This document shows positions 25,707 through 32,435 of a DNA stretch of 64,000 nucleotides, one piece after another (the first letter of the stretch is position 1; each line of letters starts with the position of its first letter). A program made the translations under genes and the position numbers. The stretch lies in assembly GCF_019670125.1 (NCBI RefSeq), contig NZ_AP023033.1:2469001-2533000 (forward strand), given 5' to 3'. This DNA comes from Agarivorans aestuarii. Lineage in GTDB: Bacteria > Pseudomonadota > Gammaproteobacteria > Enterobacterales > Celerinatantimonadaceae. The notes below the pieces were generated by a model. The model saw only the letters and a program-made list of their open reading frames with translations. It was not told the DNA's origin and did no database searches.

Positions 25707-27293
25707 TTATTGCGCTTTAAATTCAGCGTAATGCTCGTCTAGTACTTTGCGAGTTTCACGACCAATTAACTCGTACTCATGATGAGTTAGGTTAGCCAAT
25801 GAAACACGTACAGAAGCGTGCACAGTGTCGAAGCCTTTACCTGGAAGTAAAATTACTCCGGTAGACTGGGCTAAACGGAAGAGGAAGTATTGGCCTTTAC
25901 CACTTTCTTTAAACCAGCGAACAAATTCGTCGCCATAAAGCTTGCCACCAATAGTGTCTAGCTCTAGCAATGTGTAGTAATCAACACGGTCTTTATCTTC
26001 TTCAACAGCTACACCCATTGCGCCGTATAAAGTTTGGTAACGCTCGCGGATAATGCGCTTACAAGCCGCTTTGTAGTTGTCTTCCATATCCATTAAACAA
26101 GTTAATGAAAATAGCGCCATCTGTACTTGTTGAGGCAAGGCTAAACCTGCAGTGTGGTTAAGAGCTACTGCACGGCTGTCAGCTACGATACGGTCAATAA
26201 ATTTAATATCACGTGGAGTGGGCGTTAGCGTTTTGTAACGATCATCTAGAGCGAGTTGGTGCTGCTCTGGTAGTGCGCGCATCGCATCGTCAAATACATT
26301 TGATTCGTGAATACCGATAGTGCCTAAGCGCCAGCCAGTTGCACCAAAGTATTTAGAGAATGAGTATACACACAAGGTGTTGTAAGGCAGTGTTGCGAAT
26401 AACGATACAAAGTCATCAGCAAATGTGCCGTATACGTCATCTGTAATAATAAACAGATCTTTACGTTGGCTATTAACAAAGTTAGATAGCAAGGTTAGCG
26501 TTTCATCAGACATTTTAACTGATGCAGGGTTAGCTGGGTTAACTACACAAAGCAATTTAATGTCGGTATCGGCTAACTTGTTAATCTCAGACTCAGGAAG
26601 CTGCCAGGTAGTTTCATCTAGGCGTAGCTCAACAATTTCAAGTTCGTATTCAGCAAGCTCTGGAATCTCTAAGTAAGGGGTGAAAATAGGTGTGATAAGC
26701 GCAACTTTGTCACCTTTTTTCAATAAACCATTATTAAACATTGTGGCGAAGGTGTAAGTCATTGATGCAGTACCACCTTCTGTGGCAAACAAATCAAAGT
26801 TGGTGGTCATTGGCATCGCGCCGTACATTTCTTCGCCAATGTATTGCTTAACTACTTTTTCAATGTTTCTTAGCATGCGAGAAGGTACTGGGTAGTTACA
26901 ACCCAAGAACGCCAATACTAGCTCGTTAAGAAAATCGTGTTTTTCAATGCCTAAGCGATCTTTAGCGTAGCTTAGTGCTTTTTGAATAAACTGAACGCCC
27001 TCTTTATCACCATATTGTTTTGCAAAGGTATCAAAACGCTCAACAATGCCTTCTCCATTTGGAATGCCACCAAAACCCCCATCTAGGTAAGCGTAGTTAC
27101 GCTCTGCTTCTTCTACAGAGAAGTCACCTAAACGCAAAAATGCTTTACGTGGAAGAGTTGCTAAAAAGTTTGGGTTACCACGGCCTGCATCTAGCAATGC
27201 ACGATCTGGAACGGTGTTAGCAAGATCGATCAATTTGTCTTTTAATTCAAATGGGCTTAAGTCTGCAAATTGAGAGAAATCGATGTTTAACAT
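25707..27293 (-). CDS. aspD: Aspartate 4-decarboxylase / aspartate aminotransferase AspD
   Basis: PLP-dependent enzyme converting L-aspartate to L-alanine and CO2, consuming one cytoplasmic proton. It has 528 residues, the usual AspD size (longer than plain aminotransferases). The PLP-binding lysine is K314 in YSFSKYFGATGWRLG; the cofactor-site segments VNPANPAS and TDDVYGTF are present. With AspT it forms the aspartate-alanine cycle known from Tetragenococcus, which builds proton-motive force and resists acid. Expressed from promoter D; AGAAGG lies 11 nt before the ATG. Confidence 0.94.
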   Translation of the reverse strand: MLNIDFSQFADLSPFELKDKLIDLANTVPDRALLDAGRGNPNFLATLPRKAFLRLGDFSVEEAERNYAYLDGGFGGIPNGEGIVERFDTFAKQYGDKEGVQFIQKALSYAKDRLGIEKHDFLNELVLAFLGCNYPVPSRMLRNIEKVVKQYIGEEMYGAMPMTTNFDLFATEGGTASMTYTFATMFNNGLLKKGDKVALITPIFTPYLEIPELAEYELEIVELRLDETTWQLPESEINKLADTDIKLLCVVNPANPASVKMSDETLTLLSNFVNSQRKDLFIITDDVYGTFADDFVSLFATLPYNTLCVYSFSKYFGATGWRLGTIGIHESNVFDDAMRALPEQHQLALDDRYKTLTPTPRDIKFIDRIVADSRAVALNHTAGLALPQQVQMALFSLTCLMDMEDNYKAACKRIIRERYQTLYGAMGVAVEEDKDRVDYYTLLELDTIGGKLYGDEFVRWFKESGKGQYFLFRLAQSTGVILLPGKGFDTVHASVRVSLANLTHHEYELIGRETRKVLDEHYAEFKAQ

Positions 27294-27360
27294 GTTTTAT
27301 ATACCTTCTGATTAAGTGTTTACTTTTCGTCCGCTAGGCAACTGCCTTGGCGATGGAGGT

Positions 27361-27416
27361 ATATTAAGTAACAGAGAAAAATCGAGTTAATCGCCTATGA
27401 AGGATCAGGTCCATCA
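27361..27416 (-). promoter_or_regulatory. Regulon promoter/operator D (aspD)
   Basis: Minus-strand -10 TAATAT (27366-27361), box TTAATC (plus strand 27387-27392) and GGAT-CAG-GTCC (27402-27412, one mismatch in the right arm) flanked by TGAA and ATCA. Spacings 26 and 15 nt are the same as at the other four sites. Confidence 0.75.
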
Positions 27417-27678
27417 ACACTACAAAACTAGGTTTATTCTAGTCTGTAAGCTCTAAATAAGCTTAAACATTAGATAGCTAAAACATTGATTAAATTAGCA
27501 TTTAAAACAAAAGGGGAAAGACGAACGCCTTCTGGATAAGTGCTTGGCTATTAGGCGCTAAACCGCACCTGGTTAGTCGCTGGTAACTTTATATTAGAAT
27601 CACACAAGCATTGTTTTCAGCCCAAAAAACTAACCGCCAATGCAAGCACTGCATAATGATTAGCGGCTAAAACGCAAA

Positions 27679-27708
27679 AGCAGCAAGCTCCGTGAGAAAC
27701 TTGCTGCT
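27679..27708 (-). terminator. Terminator of aspT
   Basis: Stem AGCAGCAAG / CTTGCTGCT of 9 bp with a 12-nt loop; on the minus strand it is followed by TTTTGCGTTTTA. It lies 80 nt past the aspT stop and separates aspT from aspD, which therefore needs its own promoter. Confidence 0.75.
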
Positions 27709-27787
27709 GGGTTATTTATTAAGGGCAGTCTACTTGCCGCATCAAAGAGGCAAACATGAGTGAGCCCCTTTAATTAGCGTTAGCTTA

Positions 27788-29494
27788 TTAGCCAACGTTA
27801 GTAGTAATTATCCCGATGATGATTGGGCCCCACAATGTAAGCAATACGTTTGCAATTGCGTAGGTAACCGTGAACGAGAATACTGGAGTCGCGTTGCCTG
27901 CTTTTTCTAACAAGGCGGCAAATGCTGGGTTAGCACTTCTACCACCGGCTATAGCACCTAGCGCCTCAATAGGGTTTCTTACTCGCAATACATAATAAGA
28001 GAAGAAGAAAGCCACAATTTGCGGAATTAAGGTAACACCTACACCTAGCATAAGTAAGGTTAAGCCGTGCTCACGGATGGCGTCAATTGCTTGAGGACCA
28101 GCCTGTAGGCCAACAATGCCCACGAACACTGCCAAACCAAAGTCGCGAATAAAGTTTGATGCACCCATTGGGAAGGAAGCAACTTTAGGGTTTTTACTGC
28201 GTAACCAGCCAACCATTAGACCCGAAATCAAACAGCCTGCGCCAGAACCAATAGTTACGGGAATCCCAGCAATTTTGAAGTTGATTAAACCAATAAGTAA
28301 ACCAACAACCATACCAAGACCAAACAATACAAAGTCTGTCACATAAGCTGAACCTAAACGTTGGCCAATATTATTTGCAACACGGTTTAAGTCTGCCGCT
28401 TTACCGGTAATTTGCACAATATCGTGTTTTTTAATGACTAGATCAGCATTGACCGCTAAGCTAGTTCCGCCACGATTTACATCAGTGATGTATACGCCAC
28501 GAGTTAACGACTTTTGCGCTAGTTGTTTTATTTGTCCAAGAGTTTTACCGATTAGCTTAGAGTTAGTAGCAATAAGTTGGCGATTTTCTTCAACTAATTC
28601 TACCGAACTAGGAATATCAATTTCTTCACCTAACAAGCTTGCCTGTTGCTTAACTGCAGAGCGTCGACCTGTCACTACTACTACATCATTCTCTCTAAAA
28701 GTGACCTCATTTGAAGCTAGCGCCTCACCTTCGCGTTGCACTAACTCGATTGCTGTATCAATCAAGCTATCGTTAGCTTGGGCGATGGTTTTATGTAATA
28801 GCGCGCTATTACCATCGATACGATAAGCACGTGAGTCTAAGGCTGTAATTGCGTTAAATTCACCATCAGATAACTCGGTTTTACCATCGTTTTGTTTCTC
28901 GGCAAGTTCAATAGCTTCTTTACGAATGTCCCACTTCATCAGTGTTGGGATAATCCATGTCACCATCAAAATTGGACCAAGCGAACCAAAGATATAAGTT
29001 ACCGCATAACCTACAGCCACGTTAGTTTGCATTAAGGCTTTGGCTTCTTCAGTAATACCACCTAATTTGCCAATGGCATCGCCAGCGGTACCAATAATGG
29101 CAGATTGGGTTAAACCACCAGCTGCTAAACCAGCTGCAGTTCCGCGGTCAAGATCAAACATCCAAGCAGCACCTAACACCACAAATAAACCAACGCTTGT
29201 CATAACAACGGCTGACAAAATAACGTTAACGGTTTTGCGGTTTAACGCGCCAAAGAACTGAGGACCACCTTGAAAACCAACAGCATAAATAAACAATGCA
29301 AAGAAAATGCTTTTAACACCAGGGTCAATATCAACACCAAGTTGACCAACGACTACACCCATTAATAAGGTACCGGCGACGCCGCCTAGTACAAACCGAC
29401 CAATGGTGATCTTACCTATCAAATAGCCAAGTGCCAAAGTGATGAACAAAGCAATATACGGAGAGCTTTGGATTAATTGTTGGGCGATGCTCAT
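27788..29494 (-). CDS. aspT: Aspartate:alanine antiporter AspT
   Basis: Inner-membrane exchanger of the AAEx family that imports aspartate and exports alanine, electrogenic in the known cases. Its 568 residues form two membrane halves separated by a large cytoplasmic region (about 190-375) with two TrkA-C-like (RCK_C) segments. Membrane signatures include GFQGGPQFFGALN and the repeated AGGLTQSAIIGTAGDA / AGGRSANPAFAAL. GGGAGGTG lies 5 nt before the ATG. The start codon overlaps the stop of a 29-codon small gene (ATGA). Promoter E lies 126-181 nt upstream. Confidence 0.94.
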   Translation of the reverse strand: MSIAQQLIQSSPYIALFITLALGYLIGKITIGRFVLGGVAGTLLMGVVVGQLGVDIDPGVKSIFFALFIYAVGFQGGPQFFGALNRKTVNVILSAVVMTSVGLFVVLGAAWMFDLDRGTAAGLAAGGLTQSAIIGTAGDAIGKLGGITEEAKALMQTNVAVGYAVTYIFGSLGPILMVTWIIPTLMKWDIRKEAIELAEKQNDGKTELSDGEFNAITALDSRAYRIDGNSALLHKTIAQANDSLIDTAIELVQREGEALASNEVTFRENDVVVVTGRRSAVKQQASLLGEEIDIPSSVELVEENRQLIATNSKLIGKTLGQIKQLAQKSLTRGVYITDVNRGGTSLAVNADLVIKKHDIVQITGKAADLNRVANNIGQRLGSAYVTDFVLFGLGMVVGLLIGLINFKIAGIPVTIGSGAGCLISGLMVGWLRSKNPKVASFPMGASNFIRDFGLAVFVGIVGLQAGPQAIDAIREHGLTLLMLGVGVTLIPQIVAFFFSYYVLRVRNPIEALGAIAGGRSANPAFAALLEKAGNATPVFSFTVTYAIANVLLTLWGPIIIGIITTNVG

Positions 29495-29580
29495 AGCGCA
29501 CCTCCCGTGTTTTTACTTAAACAAGCAAGTGTTGCAGATACGCAAACTTGCTGTCCAAATTGAATTAATAATTGAAACAT
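29491..29580 (-). CDS. 29-residue small protein or leader peptide overlapping aspT
   Basis: An ATG with a strong ribosome binding site (AGAGGTAGGT directly upstream) opens a 29-codon frame, MFQLLIQFGQQ ... KNTGGAL, whose TGA overlaps the aspT ATG as ATGA. It is the first reading frame on the transcript expected from promoter E (start near 29613). The arrangement means either a small hydrophobic protein made with AspT or a leader peptide that couples translation to aspT. The last codons contain the aspT ribosome binding site GGGAGG. No named family is recognised. Confidence 0.62.
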   Translation of the reverse strand: MFQLLIQFGQQVCVSATLACLSKNTGGAL

Positions 29581-29619
29581 ACCTACCTCTAGTTGATATC
29601 GCCCTGTTGCGATGCAGGC

Positions 29620-29675
29620 ATATTAATCAAGAGGATTTGACAGCGTTACTCACCATTGATGGATCGAATCCATCA
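29620..29675 (-). promoter_or_regulatory. Regulon promoter/operator E (aspT)
   Basis: Minus-strand -10 TAATAT (29625-29620), box TTACTC (plus strand 29646-29651, one mismatch) and a perfect palindrome TGATGGAT-CGA-ATCCATCA (29657-29675), the best of the five. Spacings 26 and 15 nt again. Confidence 0.78.
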
Positions 29676-29802
29676 TGAACTTTCTAAGGCGCTGTCTGCT
29701 TACTCTGCGGCCTTAAGTTAAGCGGGCAGCAAAGGGGTTACAGATTGAAATAACCAATATAAGCAAGGCAAGTAATGTTGGTAATTTATTTCAGAAAAGA
29801 AA

Positions 29803-29824
29803 AAAGACGCCCTTGGACGTCTTT
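29803..29824 (-). terminator. Terminator of tRNA-Ser
   Basis: Stem AAAGACG / CGTCTTT with an 8-nt loop, followed on the minus strand by TTTC and more pyrimidines, 11 nt past the tRNA 3' end. Confidence 0.75.
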
Positions 29825-29835
29825 GAACTTGAAGA

Positions 29836-29923
29836 TGGCGGTGACGGAGAGATTCGAACTCTCGAAGGGTTGCCCCTTACACACTTTCCAGGCGTGCTCC
29901 TTCAGCCACTCGGACACGTCACC
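29836..29923 (-). tRNA. tRNA-Ser (anticodon GGA)
   Basis: An 88-nt gene on the minus strand. The acceptor stem GGTGACG pairs with CGTCACC, followed by G and an encoded CCA (plus strand 29836-29838). The anticodon loop reads CTGGAAA with anticodon GGA (serine UCC/UCU codons). A long variable arm typical of tRNA-Ser and the GTTCGAATC T-loop are present. Confidence 0.96.
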
Positions 29924-29961
29924 TTTTTTTGATTTATTGCGCTTAGCAATAATGAGGCGCT

Positions 29962-29990
29962 AGATTACGGATCACTTATGTTTGGGTCAA
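29962..29990 (-). promoter_or_regulatory. tRNA-Ser promoter
   Basis: Minus-strand TTGACC (29990-29985) and TAATCT (29967-29962) with a 17-nt spacer, followed by a GC-rich AGCGCC discriminator as in stringently controlled stable-RNA promoters. The start would lie about 30 nt before the tRNA. Confidence 0.65.
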
Positions 29991-30051
29991 TAACTTTTTA
30001 GCCAAATACTGGCAACTGCCGAGTTCTTAAACAATTTTTGCTGACTCAAAC

Positions 30052-30077
30052 AAAAAAAGAAGCCGAAGCTTCTTTTT
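30052..30077 (-). terminator. Terminator of glk
   Basis: Stem AAAAAGAAGC / GCTTCTTTTT with a CGAA loop, 20 nt past the glk stop. Confidence 0.85.
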
Positions 30078-30096
30078 CATTAAACAGCTATTAGAC

Positions 30097-31062
30097 CTAG
30101 ATACGGTAGCCGTTACTTTGACGTAAGTAAGCAGCCGCACCCTGCAAGCCTGGTTGTTCTTCAGTAATGATGTAAACAGGCACTTTAGCCACAAAATCTA
30201 CAAAGCGACCTTTATCTTCAAAACGCTTGCGGAAATCACTGTTATTGAAGAAATCCATAAAGCGAGTAATGATGCCACCGGCAATATATACGCCGCCAAA
30301 GGTAGACATGTTAAGCGCTAGGTTACCACCAAACGAGCCTAAAGCACGGCAAAATACTTCCATTGCTTCAACACAAACTGGGCAGCTGCCGTCAAGTCCA
30401 CGAGACGTTACATCTGAAGGTTCAAAGCTTTCTGCGGTTTTACCGTGCATGTCCATTAAGCCTTCGTAAATGTTTACTAAGCCAGGGCCTGACAACAAAC
30501 GCTCTGCCGACACATGACCTAAACGTTTTTGTAAGAAGGCCAATACATGGGCTTCTTTTTCGTCGTTAGCGGCAAACTCTACATGGCCGCCCTCGCCCGG
30601 AATACATACATACTCGCTGTCGTGATGGATTAAGTGAGCGACACCTAAACCAGTTCCTGGGCCGTATACCGCAATTGGCGCGCCTGTTTTAGCTTCGCCA
30701 CCGCCAACTTGAATCTTTTGCTCGTCGGTCAACGTTGGGATAGACATCGCGATGCCAGTATAATCGTTAATTACATGGAAACCTTCGAAGCCTAATTGTT
30801 CTTGTACTTCTTTCTTAGAGAATGCCCAGCTGTGATTGGTCATTGCGATCCAATCTTTATCAGTAGGACATGCAATGGCGACACAAGCTTGGGTTACAGT
30901 TTCTTGTTGTTCTTTTAGGTACAGGGAAATAACATCAGCGATGCTTGGGTAGTCAGCACATAAATACTTTTTTAAACGCCCTATTTCACCTGTTTTAAGT
31001 TCAACTAGAGCTAAACGAATATTTGTACCACCTACGTCGGCGATTAAACCAAAACCGGCCAT
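30097..31062 (-). CDS. glk: Glucokinase
   Basis: Phosphorylates glucose to glucose 6-phosphate with ATP in the cytoplasm. From the chosen ATG at 31062 it has 321 residues, the length of E. coli Glk. The phosphate-binding motif GLIADVGGTNIRLALVE opens the protein. Sugar-site segments VINDYTGIAMSIP, GPGTGLGVAHL and GEGGHVEFA follow. AAGGA lies 7 nt before this ATG; earlier in-frame starts would add a non-family extension. It is divergent from hexR, which controls glk in relatives such as Shewanella. Confidence 0.94.
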   Translation of the reverse strand: MAGFGLIADVGGTNIRLALVELKTGEIGRLKKYLCADYPSIADVISLYLKEQQETVTQACVAIACPTDKDWIAMTNHSWAFSKKEVQEQLGFEGFHVINDYTGIAMSIPTLTDEQKIQVGGGEAKTGAPIAVYGPGTGLGVAHLIHHDSEYVCIPGEGGHVEFAANDEKEAHVLAFLQKRLGHVSAERLLSGPGLVNIYEGLMDMHGKTAESFEPSDVTSRGLDGSCPVCVEAMEVFCRALGSFGGNLALNMSTFGGVYIAGGIITRFMDFFNNSDFRKRFEDKGRFVDFVAKVPVYIITEEQPGLQGAAAYLRQSNGYRI

Positions 31063-31188
31063 TTTGTTTTCCTTCATACCAAGTTCAAAAAATAGAAAAA
31101 TATTATTACGCATCCTAACAAACTGTGATTAAGATGGCTGTACTATATTTATGTCGTCGAATTTTACCGCTTTTGTTCTAGAATTTCG

Positions 31189-31203
31189 TTAGTAAATTAC
31201 TAA
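31189..31203. repeat. Perfect 15-nt palindrome in the glk-hexR region
   Basis: TTAGTAA-A-TTACTAA. It does not fit the HexR consensus at its outer positions. It lies 127 nt from the glk start and may be an operator of an unidentified regulator. Confidence 0.35.
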
Positions 31204-31304
31204 TTGCTTACTCATTTTCAAAGATATTAGACCTAGCTCAAACTATAAAATCCCTCCCTGGTCTATGATTGCACATAATTCAGCTTGTTTTACTAAAGTG
31301 TCTG

Positions 31305-31325
31305 TGTAATTGTATGACATATAAT
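31305..31325 (+). promoter_or_regulatory. HexR-like box with adjacent -10 element of hexR
   Basis: TGTAATTGTATGACA (31305-31319) matches the HexR consensus TGTARTNNNAYTACA at all but one defined position. TATAAT directly follows (31320-31325), so bound HexR would cover the -10/-35 spacer. This suggests autoregulation and perhaps control of glk. Confidence 0.6.
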
Positions 31326-31390
31326 TTTGTTGAAAAAATATTACATTTGACAACGTCGACATAACAAATGCGCTAAAAATAACGGATATT

Positions 31391-32239
31391 ATGAATACGC
31401 TTGAAAAAATAACTAAAAATTTAGAAAACTTCAGCAAATCAGAACGTAAGGTTGCTGAGGTTATTATCGCCTCCCCTCAAACGGCGATTCATTCAAGTAT
31501 TGCTGCATTAGCAAAACTGGCTGACGTAAGTGAACCGACAGTAAACCGCTTTTGTCGGCGCTTAGACACCAAAGGTTTCCCAGACTTTAAATTACACTTA
31601 GCGCAAAGCTTAGCCAACGGCACGCCCTACGTTAACCGCCATGTTGACGAAGAAGATGGCCCAGAAGCCTATACTTCTAAGATTTTTGAATCCTCTATGG
31701 CGAGCTTAGAAGCAGCAAAAAACAGTTTAGACCCTAATGCGGTAAACCGCGCTGTAGATTTATTGACCCAAGCCAAGAAAATCTCTTTCTTTGGTTTAGG
31801 TGCTTCAGCTTCGGTTGCTCAAGATGCCTTAAACAAGTTCTTCCGCTTTAATGTGCCAGTGAGTTACTTTGACGATGTAGTAATGATGCGCATGAGTTGT
31901 ATTGTGGCTACCGAAGAAGATGTGATCATTTTGATTTCACATACCGGCCGCACTAAAGCAATGATTGATATTGCAGTGCTAGCTCAACAAAACGATTCAA
32001 CGGTGATTGGTATTACCAGTAAAGACTCTCCGCTAGCTAAGGAATGTAACTTAGTATTGTCGATGGACGTGCCAGAGGATACCGACGTATATATGCCAAT
32101 GGCCTCTCGAATTGCACAAATGGCATTGATTGACGTACTAGCTACCGGCTTTACCCTACGCCGAGGCGAGAAGTTCCGCGAGAATCTACGTAAAGTTAAA
32201 CAAAGCCTTAAAGACTCGCGTACCGATAAGGCACTGTAA
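31391..32239 (+). CDS. hexR: HexR, RpiR-family regulator of central carbon metabolism
   Basis: A 282-residue regulator. The N-terminal RpiR helix-turn-helix domain (about 1-77, with IAALAKLADVSEPTVNRFCR) is followed by a SIS sugar-phosphate domain (about 125-260, SFFGLGASASVAQDA and LISHTGRTKAMID). HexR senses 2-keto-3-deoxy-6-phosphogluconate and controls glucose and gluconeogenic genes. The position next to glk supports the name. Confidence 0.93.
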   Translation: MNTLEKITKNLENFSKSERKVAEVIIASPQTAIHSSIAALAKLADVSEPTVNRFCRRLDTKGFPDFKLHLAQSLANGTPYVNRHVDEEDGPEAYTSKIFESSMASLEAAKNSLDPNAVNRAVDLLTQAKKISFFGLGASASVAQDALNKFFRFNVPVSYFDDVVMMRMSCIVATEEDVIILISHTGRTKAMIDIAVLAQQNDSTVIGITSKDSPLAKECNLVLSMDVPEDTDVYMPMASRIAQMALIDVLATGFTLRRGEKFRENLRKVKQSLKDSRTDKAL

Positions 32240-32250
32240 CAACAATCTTC

Positions 32251-32275
32251 AAAGCCAGCGAACGCTGGCTTTTTT
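32251..32275 (+). terminator. Terminator of hexR
   Basis: Stem AAAGCCAG / CTGGCTTT around a CGAACG loop, followed by more T. Confidence 0.88.
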
Positions 32276-32390
32276 ATTGCACTCTCCCACTATTATTTAC
32301 CCCTTCTTCAGTCCACCAACAAAACTCTAGTGTTGCACTATCGCTATTTCTAGGTGTGTAGCATCTAACTTAGGGCCAATAACGGGCAAT

Positions 32391-32418
32391 AAAAAAGGAT
32401 GCCTTAAGCATCCTTTTT
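32391..32418 (-). terminator. Terminator of fadE
   Basis: Stem AAAAAGGATGC / GCATCCTTTTT with a 5-nt loop, 17 nt past the fadE stop. Confidence 0.88.
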
Positions 32419-32435
32419 ACTAAGTAAGTGAGTGA

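Larger units (their letters stand above)
27294..27787. other. Intergenic region between aspT and aspD
   Basis: About 490 nt. It holds promoter/operator D (27361-27416) for aspD and the aspT terminator (27679-27708). In 27420-27670 I see no gene. Confidence 0.6.
31063..31390. other. glk-hexR divergent intergenic region
   Basis: About 330 nt, AT-rich. It contains the HexR-like box with an overlapping -10 (31305-31325) and a perfect palindrome (31189-31203). No gene is seen. Confidence 0.6.

Noticed and set aside
28434-28826. Plus-strand frame of 130 codons opposite aspT
   Set aside because: It is a mirror of the codon pattern of aspT and has no start signal; AspT itself is unambiguous.
29775-29963. 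Plus-strand frame spanning the tRNA-Ser gene
   Set aside because: It is read through the complement of a complete tRNA with terminator and promoter.
31243-31437. Minus-strand frame of 64 codons across the hexR start
   Set aside because: It overlaps the hexR coding start and promoter and has no family similarity or ribosome binding site; its hydrophobicity comes from AT-rich composition.
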